A stretch of 64,000 nucleotides of DNA from an uncultured Winogradskyella sp. Lineage in GTDB: Bacteria; Bacteroidota; Bacteroidia; Flavobacteriales; Flavobacteriaceae. Every line of letters starts with the position of its first letter. The first letter of the stretch is position 1. Below are positions 1 to 10,769 of this stretch, one piece after another. The stretch is taken from assembly GCA_913055905.1 (NCBI GenBank), contig CAJXLB010000008.1:48010-112009 (forward strand), given 5' to 3'. The position numbers were made by a program, and so were the translations under genes. Below the pieces are notes generated by a model. It saw only the letters and a list, made by a program, of their open reading frames with translations. It was not told the origin of the DNA and did no database searches.

Positions 1-588
1 AAAACGACTTCCAACCTGAACGCCATCAGCTCCTAGGACCATGCAGGCCAACATCGCTCTACCTGTGGCTATGCCACCAGCAGCTATCAAAGGAATTTCG
101 AGTTGTTCTTTTACCATGGGAATCAGTGTTAATGTCGTGGTTTCGTCCCTTCCGTTGTGTCCTCCAGCTTCAAAACCTTCGGCAACCACGGCATCAACAC
201 CAGCATCTTGAGCCTTAAGTGCGAACTTTACGCTACTCACGACATGTACAACAGTAATACCTTTTTCTTGAAGCCATCCTGTCCAGGTCTTTGGGTTTCC
301 TGCCGAGGTAAACACAATTTTAACGCCTTCCTCTACGATGATATCCATGATTTCATCAATATTGGGATAAAGCATAGGAACATTGACACCAAAAGGTTTA
401 TCCGTTGCGGCCTTGCATTTTTTAATATGGTCACGCAATACATCAGGATACATGGAACCTGCGCCAATAAGACCAAGAATACCTGCATTACTTGCGGCAG
501 AGGCCAGACGCCAGCCACTATTCCATATCATGCCAGCTTGAATAATAGGATAGTTGATATTAAACAGTGATGTAATTCTATTTTTCAT
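1..588 (-). CDS. Nitronate monooxygenase family protein (C-terminal part outside window)
   Basis: This reads as a class I nitronate monooxygenase (2-nitropropane dioxygenase family), an FMN enzyme that oxidises alkyl nitronates. The first 196 codons are visible and run off the window edge without a stop. Visible marks are the N-terminal NYPIIQAGM strand with a following GLIGAGSM turn, the family motif AEGFEAGGHNGR carrying the catalytic His, and the phosphate-binding IAAGGIATGR and GADGVQVGSRF segments of the TIM barrel. The start is the ATG at 588, which begins the conserved first strand. It lies 62 bp downstream of mnmA on the same strand with no obvious terminator between, so co-transcription is possible. 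Family members also include enoyl-reductase-like enzymes, so the substrate is uncertain. Confidence 0.88.
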   Translation of the reverse strand, partial: MKNRITSLFNINYPIIQAGMIWNSGWRLASAASNAGILGLIGAGSMYPDVLRDHIKKCKAATDKPFGVNVPMLYPNIDEIMDIIVEEGVKIVFTSAGNPKTWTGWLQEKGITVVHVVSSVKFALKAQDAGVDAVVAEGFEAGGHNGRDETTTLTLIPMVKEQLEIPLIAAGGIATGRAMLACMVLGADGVQVGSRF

Positions 589-650
589 ATTGTTGTATAC
601 GCTTTAAAAGATTCGATTAGGTCCGTGACGACGTCAAAACCCTAAAAATA

Positions 651-1838
651 CTAAGAAATAACGCCAGAACCTATGAGTTCTTCACCACAATACCAAGCTA
701 CAAATTGCCCTTCGGTAATGGCTGTTTGATTTGTTTTAAATTCTACGTACAACCCTGAATCTACTTTATGAAGTGTTGCCTCTTCAAGAGGTTGTCTATA
801 TCTAATTCGGGCATGAACCGCCATGGTCTCTCCCGAAACAAGTTCTAAATCCTCACGTACCCAATGGAGCTCCTCATTACTCACAAATAGCACATTACGC
901 AATAAGCCTGGGTGATGTTTTCCTTGACCTGTATAAATCACATTCTCCTCAACATCGGTTTCAATGACAAAAAGTGGTTCTTTTGTACCACCTACCGCTA
1001 ACCCTTTGCGCTGGCCCTTTGTAAAATAGTGCGCTCCCTGATGCTGCCCTACAACCTTACCATCTGAAATGCTGTAGTCAATGGTTTGGGATAAATGCAT
1101 AAGTTCCTCCTGTTTAGAGTTAAATGTCGGGAGAGCCTCATGGTACTTTGAAAAATCTGCACTGATCTCAACAATTGCACCAGATTTTGGTTGTAGTTGT
1201 TGCTGTAGAAATTCTGGCAACCTCACCTTACCTATAAAACACAAGCCTTGGGAATCTTTTTTTTCTGCCGTAACAAGGTTTTGTTGCTTGGCGATTTCCC
1301 TTACCTCAGGCTTGGTTAATTCCCCAACTGGAAATAAGGCCTTAGCCAATTGCTTTTGTGAGAGTTGACATAAAAAATAGGATTGATCTTTATTGGTATC
1401 AACACCTGCGAGGAGTTGATATATGGTCTTACCGTTTTTAGTTATAGTTCCTTTTCTGCAATAATGTCCCGTTGCTACATAATCCGCTCCAAGATTCATA
1501 GCAATATCCATGAAGACATCAAACTTTATCTCTCTGTTGCAGAGCACATCAGGATTGGGTGTCCTTCCCTTCTCATACTCACTGAACATATAATCCACAA
1601 TACGCTCTTTATATTGCGAACTTAAGTCTACCGTTTGGAAAGGAATACCTAATTTTTCAGCCACCAACATAGCATCATTACTATCGTCTAACCATGGACA
1701 CTCATCGGATATAGTTACAGAATCATCGTGCCAATTTTTCATGAACAACCCAATGACCTCATAGCCCTGCTCTTTCAATAGGTACGCTGCTACGCTGGAA
1801 TCAACACCTCCAGAAAGTCCTACAATAACTCGCTTCAT
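651..1838 (-). CDS. mnmA: tRNA-specific 2-thiouridylase MnmA
   Basis: MnmA thiolates the wobble uridine (s2U34) of Lys, Glu and Gln tRNAs in the cytosol, using persulfide sulfur and ATP. The 395-residue protein has the PP-loop GLSGGVDSS at residues 7-15 and the two catalytic cysteines at C100 (in NPDVLC) and C200 (in SQGLCF). The tRNA-contacting region contains DQSYFL, and a C-terminal beta-barrel follows. An upstream in-frame ATG at 1901 would add 21 residues but sits inside the terminator hairpin of the preceding gene. The ATG at 1838, beginning [11 protein letters not shown], is therefore chosen. The length matches the family and nothing is missing. Confidence 0.97.
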   Translation of the reverse strand: MKRVIVGLSGGVDSSVAAYLLKEQGYEVIGLFMKNWHDDSVTISDECPWLDDSNDAMLVAEKLGIPFQTVDLSSQYKERIVDYMFSEYEKGRTPNPDVLCNREIKFDVFMDIAMNLGADYVATGHYCRKGTITKNGKTIYQLLAGVDTNKDQSYFLCQLSQKQLAKALFPVGELTKPEVREIAKQQNLVTAEKKDSQGLCFIGKVRLPEFLQQQLQPKSGAIVEISADFSKYHEALPTFNSKQEELMHLSQTIDYSISDGKVVGQHQGAHYFTKGQRKGLAVGGTKEPLFVIETDVEENVIYTGQGKHHPGLLRNVLFVSNEELHWVREDLELVSGETMAVHARIRYRQPLEEATLHKVDSGLYVEFKTNQTAITEGQFVAWYCGEELIGSGVIS

Positions 1839-1876
1839 TAGATATAATTTGAATGACTCTGTCGAAAAATTTTCTG

Positions 1877-1884
1877 CAAATTTA
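1877..1884 (-). promoter_or_regulatory. Putative -7 element for mnmA
   Basis: Read on the minus strand this is TAAATTTG, a match to the Bacteroidota -7 consensus TAnnTTTG. It lies about 40 bp before the mnmA ATG at 1838 and just after the terminator of the upstream gene. A clear -33 TTTG at the usual spacing is not seen, so the call rests on one half of the promoter. Confidence 0.45.
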
Positions 1885-1885
1885 C

Positions 1886-1916
1886 AAAATAAAAAAGGCA
1901 AGTAACTTACTTGCCT
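1886..1916 (-). terminator. Rho-independent terminator after the MORN/YwqK-like gene
   Basis: A perfect inverted repeat, AGGCAAGTAA-c-TTACTTGCCT (1896-1916), is followed on the minus strand by a TTTTTT run. It lies 27 bp past the stop of the gene ending at 1943 and separates it from mnmA. Confidence 0.85.
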
Positions 1917-1942
1917 AGCTAATGCTACCTCATCACTACAGT

Positions 1943-2653
1943 CTAATCATAGCGCTTAATGACCTTTTGGTTGGTATGGTCTATTTCCTTCTTAAGTTTG
2001 CCCTTTTCGTAATAGTTCCAAATTCCGAATTTACTGTCATTTTTATAGTGGCCTTCTGAAACCAGCTTACCAAGAGCATTGTAATTTTTGGTTAGACCGT
2101 TTAATTTGCCATGTTTGTATTGGGAAGATTTAAGTAGTGTCCCATCTTTTGCATACCACTTATAGATTCCGTCTAATTCACCATTGACATAATATGACTC
2201 TTCTGCAAGGCTTCCATTTTCAAAGAAGATAGATTTTTTACCATCTAAAAGACCCTGGGCGTTATAATGCTCAACGGTCATGATTTGGTCGGAATTTTTA
2301 TGGTAAAACACCCAGCGACCTATAAAGCGTTTACCATTCATTTTTCCTTGACTGATTATTTTTTTATTGGATGCATAAAAAACAACATCCGAAATACTAT
2401 CCGTCTCATTAAACACCTTGATGGCACTCAGTACGCTAATTCCTTTGTTGAGTCTGTAATATTTAAAAGTATCTATTTCCTTTCCATGCTTAAAGGTGCC
2501 TTCATAACGCTTTTGATCTGTCTGGTAATAGTTTTTAGACCAGTAGCCATGCCGTTTACCATTTCTATCCACTTGATTTATGGTGTCTTGGGCCTGAGAC
2601 TTTGTTAAAATTATTGTAAATATTAAGACAAAAAATAATTTTTGTTTGATCAT
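1943..2653 (-). CDS. Secreted MORN/YwqK-type repeat protein
   Basis: This 236-residue protein has an N-terminal signal peptide (hydrophobic residues 6-18, then KSQAQ). Its body is built of repeats of the MORN-variant type, also called toxin-antitoxin YwqK family repeats: G-x-W/K-x-Y-Y motifs such as [25 protein letters not shown] and [10 protein letters not shown]. These repeats form an extended beta-hairpin surface and have no known catalytic role. In Bacteroidota such proteins are common, and the periplasmic or outer-membrane role is unknown. It has its own terminator and is divergent from the fasciclin gene across a 67 bp gap. The specific function is not recognisable. Confidence 0.75.
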   Translation of the reverse strand: MIKQKLFFVLIFTIILTKSQAQDTINQVDRNGKRHGYWSKNYYQTDQKRYEGTFKHGKEIDTFKYYRLNKGISVLSAIKVFNETDSISDVVFYASNKKIISQGKMNGKRFIGRWVFYHKNSDQIMTVEHYNAQGLLDGKKSIFFENGSLAEESYYVNGELDGIYKWYAKDGTLLKSSQYKHGKLNGLTKNYNALGKLVSEGHYKNDSKFGIWNYYEKGKLKKEIDHTNQKVIKRYD

Positions 2654-2674
2654 TGTTTAGATTTGCTTAAACAA
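2653..2674. promoter_or_regulatory. Inverted repeat in divergent promoter region
   Basis: TTGTTTA-N8-TAAACAA is a perfect 7 bp inverted repeat in the short gap between the divergently transcribed MORN-type and fasciclin genes, and it touches the start codon of the former. Immediately after it, toward the fasciclin gene, is a near match to the -7 element (TAAGGTTTG at 2681-2689). It could be an operator; only its symmetry supports that. Confidence 0.3.
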
Positions 2675-2720
2675 ACATTATAAGGTTTGTGCAATGTTGA
2701 ACAATTAAAAACTCAAAAAA

Positions 2721-4115
2721 ATGAAAATTATTTCAAAAACTTTTAAACTACTTACAGTTTTTGCTTTGGTTTTAGGCTTAACTGGATGTAGTGACGATGA
2801 TGACAACAATATTATTGTTGAGACTCCTTTAAATATTGTAGAATTAGCAAGTTCTAATCCAAATCTAAGCAGTTTGGTAGCAGCTTTACAAGCAGCGGAC
2901 GGAGACCTACCAACTGTATTGAGCGGCCCTGGCCCATTCACCGTGTTAGCTCCAACCAATGATGCTTTCGATGCATTCTTAGGCGATGACGAATTAGGTG
3001 ATATTCCAACAGATGTATTGGCACAAGTACTTTTAAACCATGTAATCACAGGAGAAGTAACATCGTCTGACCTTGTTGCACAAGGGTCTGGATATGCAAG
3101 TACCAATGCTACATCTCCAGGAGGACAAAATATTAGTATTTTTTTTGATACTACAAATGGTGTTGAATTTAATGGTGTATCATCAGTAGTAACTGGTGGC
3201 GCAGATGTGGAAGCATCAAATGGTGTTGTTCACGTTGTTGATGCTGTTATAGGTATTCCAGATGTGGTTGACCATGCTGTTGCTAACCCAAATTTAAGTA
3301 CATTGGTTACAGCATTAACTGATAACAATTTAGTTAGCGCACTTCAAGCTGATGGGCCATTTACTGTATTGGCACCTACAAATGATGCGTTTGCTAACTT
3401 CACCAATCCTGATGGAAATGCTTTAGCTGATATTTTATTAAACCATGTTATTGCTGCTCCGATATTGTCAGGTGATTTAGTGAACTTAGGTTCTGGATAT
3501 AGCAATACCTTAGCTACTGGTCCAAATGATGAAGCTTTAAGTATCTATTTTGATACGAGCGATGGTGTTACTTTCAACGGTGCAGCTAGTGTTTCTCAAG
3601 CAGATATCGTAGGTTCTAATGGTGTAATCCATGTGGTTGATAATGTTATTGACATACCTACAATCGCTACGTTTGCCACTTCCAATCCAGCATTATCTAC
3701 TTTAGTTGATGCCTTAGTTTTTGCCGATGGCGGAACTCCTACAGTTCCTTATATAGATACAGTTTCAGATCCAACAGCTGGGCCATTCACAGTCTTTGCT
3801 CCTACTAATGATGCTTTTGGAGATGTATTGGCTGAATTAAGTCTAACAGGATTTGGTGAAGGCATGGATGAATTGAATGCAGCAACAACTGACGCTGTTC
3901 TTACTTACCACATTGTGGCAGCAAATGTACAGTCAGATGAATTAATGAGTGGACCGGTTGCAACATTAGGTGGAACTATCACAGCTGACGCTATGAACTT
4001 CACCTTAACTGATCCAAATGATAGAGTAAGTAATATTATAACTTCTTTAGTGGATATTCAAGGTGCCAATGGTGTAGTTCACGTGATTGACACAGTAATC
4101 TTACCATCATTATAA
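2721..4115 (+). CDS. Surface lipoprotein with three fasciclin (FAS1) domains
   Basis: FAS1 domains mediate adhesion in extracellular proteins. The 464-residue product has a signal peptide ending in the lipobox LTGC, followed by SDDDD. That acidic tail resembles the Bacteroidota lipoprotein export signal, so surface exposure is likely. Three FAS1 repeats follow (about residues 35-170, 173-310 and 311-464). Each has the diagnostic GPFTVLAPTNDAF-type motif (the third reads GPFTVFAPTNDAF) and an NGVIHVVD-type motif (NGVVHVVD, NGVIHVVD, NGVVHVID). It is a single-gene unit with its own strong terminator at 4174-4201. The binding partner is unknown. Confidence 0.92.
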   Translation: MKIISKTFKLLTVFALVLGLTGCSDDDDNNIIVETPLNIVELASSNPNLSSLVAALQAADGDLPTVLSGPGPFTVLAPTNDAFDAFLGDDELGDIPTDVLAQVLLNHVITGEVTSSDLVAQGSGYASTNATSPGGQNISIFFDTTNGVEFNGVSSVVTGGADVEASNGVVHVVDAVIGIPDVVDHAVANPNLSTLVTALTDNNLVSALQADGPFTVLAPTNDAFANFTNPDGNALADILLNHVIAAPILSGDLVNLGSGYSNTLATGPNDEALSIYFDTSDGVTFNGAASVSQADIVGSNGVIHVVDNVIDIPTIATFATSNPALSTLVDALVFADGGTPTVPYIDTVSDPTAGPFTVFAPTNDAFGDVLAELSLTGFGEGMDELNAATTDAVLTYHIVAANVQSDELMSGPVATLGGTITADAMNFTLTDPNDRVSNIITSLVDIQGANGVVHVIDTVILPSL

Positions 4116-4173
4116 TACAGGAAAGTCGAGGCTGATTACCTCATTTTTATATTGATTGATTTAGTTAGTAGAA

Positions 4174-4201
4174 AACCCAGACGATATGTCTGGGTTTTTT
4201 T
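4174..4201 (+). terminator. Terminator of the fasciclin gene
   Basis: The stem AACCCAGAC / GTCTGGGTT with a GATAT loop is followed by a run of seven T. It is about 60 bp after the stop of the fasciclin gene. Confidence 0.9.
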
Positions 4202-4534
4202 ATGGAGATAGATGTTGTCTACATGCTTATAAAAAATTTGACGAGTAATACCTCTCTCCAATCTCTTTCATTTTTTCTGTTATTTGCTGTCCTTTAGGAC
4301 ATAGATAGGGTAGTTAAATTATTTGAATCCATAACCCTATCTTTTTATTCGAGCCACTGGTAAAGACTTTAGCACTTGCCTATGTGTAGCATTCAAGCGT
4401 CTTAATAACAGCCGACAGATACGTTAGGCTTAGTTACCTAATATTAAATTGTGTTCCTTTTGCTCTAACCATACGCTGTACTAATTCCTATGAAGACAAA
4501 TAAAATGGGTAAAGCATCCATTTCTTCCAGCCAT
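4202..4534. other. Gene-free stretch with two small hairpins
   Basis: No convincing reading frame is present on either strand. The stretch contains a small hairpin TGTCC-TTTA-GGACA (about 4288-4301). It also contains a longer inverted repeat AGATAGGGT / ACCCTATCT (about 4303-4342) followed by TTTTTATT, which looks like a second plus-strand terminator. The remainder (about 4350-4480) shows nothing I recognise. The neighbours converge on this gap, so it should hold no promoter for either of them. Confidence 0.5.
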
Positions 4535-4563
4535 AAAAAACCCTCAGTTTATACAACCAAGGG
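4535..4563 (-). terminator. Terminator of yidC
   Basis: Read on the minus strand, CCCTTGGT / ACTGAGGG forms an 8 bp stem with two G-U pairs and a 7-base loop, followed by TTTTTT. It begins about 28 bp past the yidC stop codon. Confidence 0.75.
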
Positions 4564-4591
4564 CTTGTTTCATTTTATACCTAAAGTTATA

Positions 4592-6505
4592 TTATTTCTT
4601 CTTACGCTTTTGCTGTGCTTGTTTTTGTTGCTCAGCTTGCTCCATCATCTCTTTCATCTTTCTTTGGAAGCGATTTTCTTTCTTGGGCTTTTTCTTATTA
4701 ACCTCAATTTTAGCTAAGACCTTATCCTCATCGATAATATAGTTTTTAATGACCAGCATAATACCAATACTAATAAGGTTGGATATAAAGTAGTACAAAC
4801 TCAATCCTGAAGCATAGTTATTAAAGAATACGAGCATTAACAAGGGTGAGAAGTATATCATGTACTTCATCATTTTACTCATATCTGGCATGCCTTCCTG
4901 GGCCGGTTGCTGTGCAGCCATTTGCTGTCCTGTCGTCATCTTCATGTAAAAGAAAATCGCAATAGCCGCTAAAATTGGAAAGAGACTAACATGGTCACCG
5001 TAAAATGGAATATTAAACGGAAGTTCAAAAATAGAATCGTAAGAGCTTAAATCATCTGCCCATAAGAAACTTTTCTGTCTTAAATCAAAAGCTGTCGGGA
5101 AGAACATAAACAAGGCATAGAACACCGGAATTTGCATTAATCCGGGCAAACAGCCACTCAATGGGCTGGCTCCTGCTTTACTCTGCAAGGCCATTGTTTC
5201 TTGTTGTGCTTTTAATTTATTGTCTTTGTATTTTGCTCTAATGGCATCTAATTCTGGCTTAAGGATTTTCATTTTTGCCTGTGACAAAAATTGTTTGTAT
5301 TGCACAAACGATAGCAAAATCTTAACCATAATGGTCATGACAATAATGGCTATACCGTAAGGGAATATACTACTTAACCACCCAAATAAAGGAATAAATA
5401 AGGCTTTATTGATCCAGCCAAAAATTCCCCAACCAAAAGGAATACTCTCCTCAAGGTTTTTATCGTAGGTCTTTAATATTTTACTATCCGTAGGTCCGTA
5501 ATACAGACCAAGGTTTTTATTTAATTCACCTCCACTGAATTCTAAAGATATCTTTGAGGTGTATAATTTGGTATATAAGGTGTCTACCTCTTCATCCTCA
5601 ACCAAATCTAAAGAAGTCAACTCGGCTTTCTTAAAGGGTTGGTCATTTGCTACCAAAATAGAACTAAAGAAATGCTGTCTGTAGGATAACCATTCTACAT
5701 CTTCTTCTACTTCATCGTCATCACTCATTTGGGCCAGCTTATCTACCTTGCCATCGTCATACATGTATGTTAAACGTGTGTACCTGTTTTCGTAACTGAT
5801 ACTTTTGGCGTGGCGCAACCCTTTCATCTGCCAGTCAAGTGTTATGGGCTGAGATGAATTAAAGACGCCACTTAGTCCTTGCGAACGAATTGAAAAGTCA
5901 ATCATGTAATCATCTGGCTTCAACTCGTAACGGTATTCCAAAAATTCAGATGGTGATATCTTCAATTTCATGGAAACAACAGTATTGCCATTATTAGTTG
6001 TTACCGATGGTTCAAAAGGAAAATCCTTAGTGTTTAAAATCCTATTATCGGTTGTACCAAAAGTGATATTAAAAACACTATTATCATTTTTAACAAGATA
6101 TATCGGTACAGAATCGTAATCCACGAAATTCTTTAGCTTAACCTCTTTTAAATGACCGCCTTTGGTATTAAACTTCAATTCAAAAACCTCTGTATTGACC
6201 GTTGTATATTCTTTTTGGTCTGCACCAATACTCAAGGCATAGGCAAAAGAGCCCACTTTTTGTTGGAGTGCAGCTTGGCCAGCAGAATCCAATTCTTTGG
6301 TGTTACCAAATGTCTCAGGCTGGGCAATTAAGGTTTCCTCCTGTTTTTTTGATTGGGCTTGCGCCTCAACTTGTTCTTGTTCTGCCTTCTTTTGAGCTTC
6401 GAGTTCCTCTGGAGTCGGCTGATTTTGGTACATGATGTACAGGAGAATACCAAAAATGAGCACAAAGCCGATGATTGAATTAATGTCTAATTTCTTTTCT
6501 TCCAT
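4592..6505 (-). CDS. yidC: Membrane protein insertase YidC
   Basis: YidC inserts and folds inner-membrane proteins, alone or with SecYEG. The 637-residue product has an N-terminal transmembrane segment (residues 9-25). A linker rich in E, Q and A and a large periplasmic beta-domain (to about residue 350) come next. The conserved five-helix insertase core follows, from FGWINKALFIPLF onward, and includes the PLSGCLPGLMQIPVFYALF region. The extreme C-terminus is Lys/Gln-rich and should contact the ribosome. The layout is the Gram-negative form. The gene lies 91 bp downstream of pyrG, an arrangement common in Bacteroidota, and has its own terminator. Confidence 0.97.
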   Translation of the reverse strand: MEEKKLDINSIIGFVLIFGILLYIMYQNQPTPEELEAQKKAEQEQVEAQAQSKKQEETLIAQPETFGNTKELDSAGQAALQQKVGSFAYALSIGADQKEYTTVNTEVFELKFNTKGGHLKEVKLKNFVDYDSVPIYLVKNDNSVFNITFGTTDNRILNTKDFPFEPSVTTNNGNTVVSMKLKISPSEFLEYRYELKPDDYMIDFSIRSQGLSGVFNSSQPITLDWQMKGLRHAKSISYENRYTRLTYMYDDGKVDKLAQMSDDDEVEEDVEWLSYRQHFFSSILVANDQPFKKAELTSLDLVEDEEVDTLYTKLYTSKISLEFSGGELNKNLGLYYGPTDSKILKTYDKNLEESIPFGWGIFGWINKALFIPLFGWLSSIFPYGIAIIVMTIMVKILLSFVQYKQFLSQAKMKILKPELDAIRAKYKDNKLKAQQETMALQSKAGASPLSGCLPGLMQIPVFYALFMFFPTAFDLRQKSFLWADDLSSYDSIFELPFNIPFYGDHVSLFPILAAIAIFFYMKMTTGQQMAAQQPAQEGMPDMSKMMKYMIYFSPLLMLVFFNNYASGLSLYYFISNLISIGIMLVIKNYIIDEDKVLAKIEVNKKKPKKENRFQRKMKEMMEQAEQQKQAQQKRKKK

Positions 6506-6514
6506 ATAGTTTAT

Positions 6515-6530
6515 GCACCAGTCTTGGTGC
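6515..6530 (-). promoter_or_regulatory. Hairpin in the yidC 5' leader
   Basis: GCACCA-N4-TGGTGC is a perfect 6 bp stem with a four-base loop. It ends nine bases before the yidC start codon and has no T run on the transcribed strand, so it is not a terminator for pyrG. It could tune translation initiation. Confidence 0.35.
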
Positions 6531-6596
6531 TTCTTTTAATTAAAACGAAATAACCCAAAAAGCTATCCAAAATCATTCTTACGCCAAAGTGGCATA

Positions 6597-8219
<1,623 letters not shown>

Positions 8220-8233
8220 TTATTAAACGCAGG

Positions 8234-8241
8234 CAAATTTA
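8234..8241 (-). promoter_or_regulatory. Putative -7 element for pyrG
   Basis: The minus-strand sequence TAAATTTG fits the TAnnTTTG consensus and lies about 20 bp before the pyrG ATG. It is embedded in TTTTGTAAATTTGC, the same string found before mnmA. No clear TTTG is seen at the -33 position. Confidence 0.45.
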
Positions 8242-8314
8242 CAAAATAAAAAGGATTAATAATGTAATCTTAAAGGATTGTTGAAAGCTTAATCATTGCC
8301 TCGAAATAGAGCTA

Positions 8315-10675
8315 TTATTGGCTACATGCACCATTAAGAATCATATTTATATTTGGATTAAACGCATTATTTATAACAGTATAGCCATGAACATATCCAT
8401 ATTCAGGATTTACGACGAGGTCGTAGCTTCCATTCGTAAATAAATTTTGTAAGGCACAAAAATCTGATAAAACTGGGTTTGGGGCATCATATAAATAATC
8501 CGTTACAAATTCAACACCAATATGTATTCCATCAGCTACTAATAAATTTTCCAATCCATTCAATGTTGCTAAATTATCATTATTCCCAATAAAAATCGAA
8601 GAAATTTCAGTGATTCCTTGTAGGCCATTTAAATCAACTAAACCATCATTATCTATTATTTGGAACCAATTGACAGATTGTAATTCAGCTAAGTCATGTA
8701 ATGAACTCAGACCATCCATATTCTTAATTTCAAGAATATTTATATGGGATTGATTTTGAAGAACGGTCAATTCGGAAACATTAGGATTACTCTCCAAGGT
8801 CAATCTAAAAAACCCATTATCCTCTAAGCTAAATAAGGTGCTTAAATTTTCATTAAACCGAAGGCTTAAAGTTTGTAATGAATTTAAATTATCGAATACA
8901 GATAATGATTGCAAATTATCATTATTCCAAATCAAAATCGAAGAAATTTCAGTGATTCCTTGTAGGCCATTTAAATCAACTAAAGCATCGTTGTTAAGCA
9001 ACCTAAGTACACCAACGCTCGTTAAACTTGACAACCCCTCAAGGCTAGTTAGATTAGGATTATTGGAAATACGAAGGTTACCATCGATTGCATTTATAGT
9101 AGACAATGGACTTAAATCAGTTATATCGGTCAAATTTGAATTGTTTGTGCCAATGGTGATATTGCCATTTATTGTATTGAACTGGAGGGCTCCAAACTCA
9201 TTAACATCGTTTTGGGTTGACAGAATAATATCTGCATTGAATGTACCGCCAGAATCGTCGCAAGTACTTACATCATCAATACTGAAAGTACCGGAATTTA
9301 GAGGAATTCCCTCGGCAGTAAACCAATCTCCAGTATCAAAATCATAAATTTGAACTGTTATATAATCAACATCGCTACAATTCTCCACGTTCAGATTAAA
9401 AGTCCCATCTGTGATATAGCCGTAATTATATGCGTTTACGAAAACATATCCATTATCCAAAGGTGCTCCAGAACAATTGTTTACTGTACCCATAATTTGA
9501 GTAAATTCTGAATTTGAATCTATATTGAAATTTAAACTGTCATTGGATGTAAATGGTCCTATTAATTCATCTATAGACGTAATTATGCAGGCAAACGTAG
9601 TTTTACGCAGTTCAAAATTGAACTCAAGACCCTCTGGCACTAAAATGCACTCAACATTAGTTCCTGTTTCAAGACCTCCGGAATCCAAATATTCACCTGT
9701 TTGACTTTCGGTCAGCGTATAGACATAAAAAGCATTTATGTTTTCATCATTATCAACGGTGACAGAAAAACACAAATCCACATAGTTTTGAGGTGGGCTA
9801 GCGGTCCACCATGAAAAGTGATTCACTAAAGACCAATAGGTGTCTTCATGGCTCAAGCCTTTCGATTCTTGCTCTTCCCAAAAGCCAAGATTTTCATTAA
9901 AGGACCAAAAGTTAATAACTGAAGGCGAATCGTCATCATATCCCGTTTTTGGAATAATTACAACTGCCTCAGAGTCAGGGTCGATGTTTAAATCTTCCCC
10001 TGACGGTGATTGAAGTTTTACGTTTATCATCCCATAATTATCATGTACGGACTTAGCTTCATTACTTAAGGTTTGGCCAAGACCATTACCTGGTCTGCTC
10101 ATGGCATACTGTAAAGTCCGTACGTCTAAATAGGTTATATAAACATTTACAGGTCCATTGTAAACCGAGCCATCGGCTTTGATGAAATCTCCGCTAAATT
10201 CTACTTGCGAATTATTTGGCCCCGTAACCGTCGACATTTCATTGCTATTCACTGTACCAGCTAAATTAGCCTGCAACATATAAACTTCAAGATAAGTAAT
10301 CTCATCAGTATTGGGAATGACCACTTTATGTGAATCAACGTAACCTGCTTTTTGGATTTTTATTAAAGCATGACGCTCAAAAACACCAGCACTCTTAACA
10401 CTAAAAATACCATTAAAATCGGTGTAAACCACCTGCCCTCCAATTTCTACCTTTGCGTTAACTATTGAGCGCCCAAGCATATCAGATACCCTACCGAAGA
10501 AATCTGCTGAAATCTCCATCCCAAAATTAGCATCCATAAAAGCGACATCCTCTGAGTCAGGCGAATATTGGTCTACATTGGATGGTGTATTTGTAATAAC
10601 CGCCTCATCTTTCTCACAGCCAGAAAGAACTACAGCAAAAAAAAGACAAGCAACAAGGTTCTTAATTTTTCTCAT
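8315..10675 (-). CDS. Surface lipoprotein with carboxypeptidase-like and leucine-rich domains
   Basis: The 786-residue product begins with a lipoprotein signal (VVLSGC followed by EKDEA, an acidic tail typical of surface-exported lipoproteins). Residues about 55-130 resemble a carboxypeptidase-regulatory-like beta-sandwich (GRVSDMLGRSIVNAKVEIGG, then TDFNGIFSV). A long beta-rich middle with cysteines follows. From about residue 515 to 750 there are leucine-rich, receptor-L-like repeats with N-x-L-x-S/D-L-x-x-L units. The repeats include a near-identical duplicated unit, DLNGLQGITEISSI. It stands alone between convergent or distant neighbours. The domain set suggests adhesion or binding at the cell surface; no catalytic motif is visible. 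Confidence 0.8.
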   Translation of the reverse strand: MRKIKNLVACLFFAVVLSGCEKDEAVITNTPSNVDQYSPDSEDVAFMDANFGMEISADFFGRVSDMLGRSIVNAKVEIGGQVVYTDFNGIFSVKSAGVFERHALIKIQKAGYVDSHKVVIPNTDEITYLEVYMLQANLAGTVNSNEMSTVTGPNNSQVEFSGDFIKADGSVYNGPVNVYITYLDVRTLQYAMSRPGNGLGQTLSNEAKSVHDNYGMINVKLQSPSGEDLNIDPDSEAVVIIPKTGYDDDSPSVINFWSFNENLGFWEEQESKGLSHEDTYWSLVNHFSWWTASPPQNYVDLCFSVTVDNDENINAFYVYTLTESQTGEYLDSGGLETGTNVECILVPEGLEFNFELRKTTFACIITSIDELIGPFTSNDSLNFNIDSNSEFTQIMGTVNNCSGAPLDNGYVFVNAYNYGYITDGTFNLNVENCSDVDYITVQIYDFDTGDWFTAEGIPLNSGTFSIDDVSTCDDSGGTFNADIILSTQNDVNEFGALQFNTINGNITIGTNNSNLTDITDLSPLSTINAIDGNLRISNNPNLTSLEGLSSLTSVGVLRLLNNDALVDLNGLQGITEISSILIWNNDNLQSLSVFDNLNSLQTLSLRFNENLSTLFSLEDNGFFRLTLESNPNVSELTVLQNQSHINILEIKNMDGLSSLHDLAELQSVNWFQIIDNDGLVDLNGLQGITEISSIFIGNNDNLATLNGLENLLVADGIHIGVEFVTDYLYDAPNPVLSDFCALQNLFTNGSYDLVVNPEYGYVHGYTVINNAFNPNINMILNGACSQ
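8571..8647. repeat. Direct repeat copy 1 inside the leucine-rich gene
   Basis: This 77 bp segment matches 8913-8989 with three differences by eye. The offset is 342 bp (114 codons), so the duplication is in frame. It encodes the unit containing LNGLQGITEISSI. Confidence 0.85.
8913..8989. repeat. Direct repeat copy 2 inside the leucine-rich gene
   Basis: Partner of the segment at 8571-8647, with about 74 of 77 positions identical by manual comparison. The surrounding repeats are much more diverged, which suggests a recent duplication or gene conversion. Confidence 0.85.
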
Positions 10676-10769
10676 TCCACAACGTTTTAAACCAAAGATA
10701 AGATTTTGGGATAAAAAGGTAAAGGCAACTGTTAAGAAAGTTTTATAAAAACGCTGAAAAATCTTACAT

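Noticed and set aside
157-570. Plus-strand open frame of 137 codons
   Set aside because: It is antisense to the nitronate monooxygenase frame, which has strong family motifs; the plus frame shows no recognisable features.
2705-3106. Minus-strand frame inside the fasciclin gene
   Set aside because: It is antisense to a gene with three clear FAS1 motifs, and its Ser/Thr-rich composition is what the complement of the repeats gives.
4423-4429. GTTAGGC resembling an integron attC core
   Set aside because: No matching RYYYAAC partner lies at attC-like distance and no integrase or cassette is nearby.
4490-4717. Plus-strand hydrophobic frame of 75 codons
   Set aside because: It overlaps the C-terminus and terminator of yidC; its Leu-rich reading is the complement of the Lys/Gln-rich yidC tail.
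8838-9347. Plus-strand frame of 169 codons
   Set aside because: It lies antisense within the leucine-rich lipoprotein, whose frame has signal peptide and repeats; no independent support.
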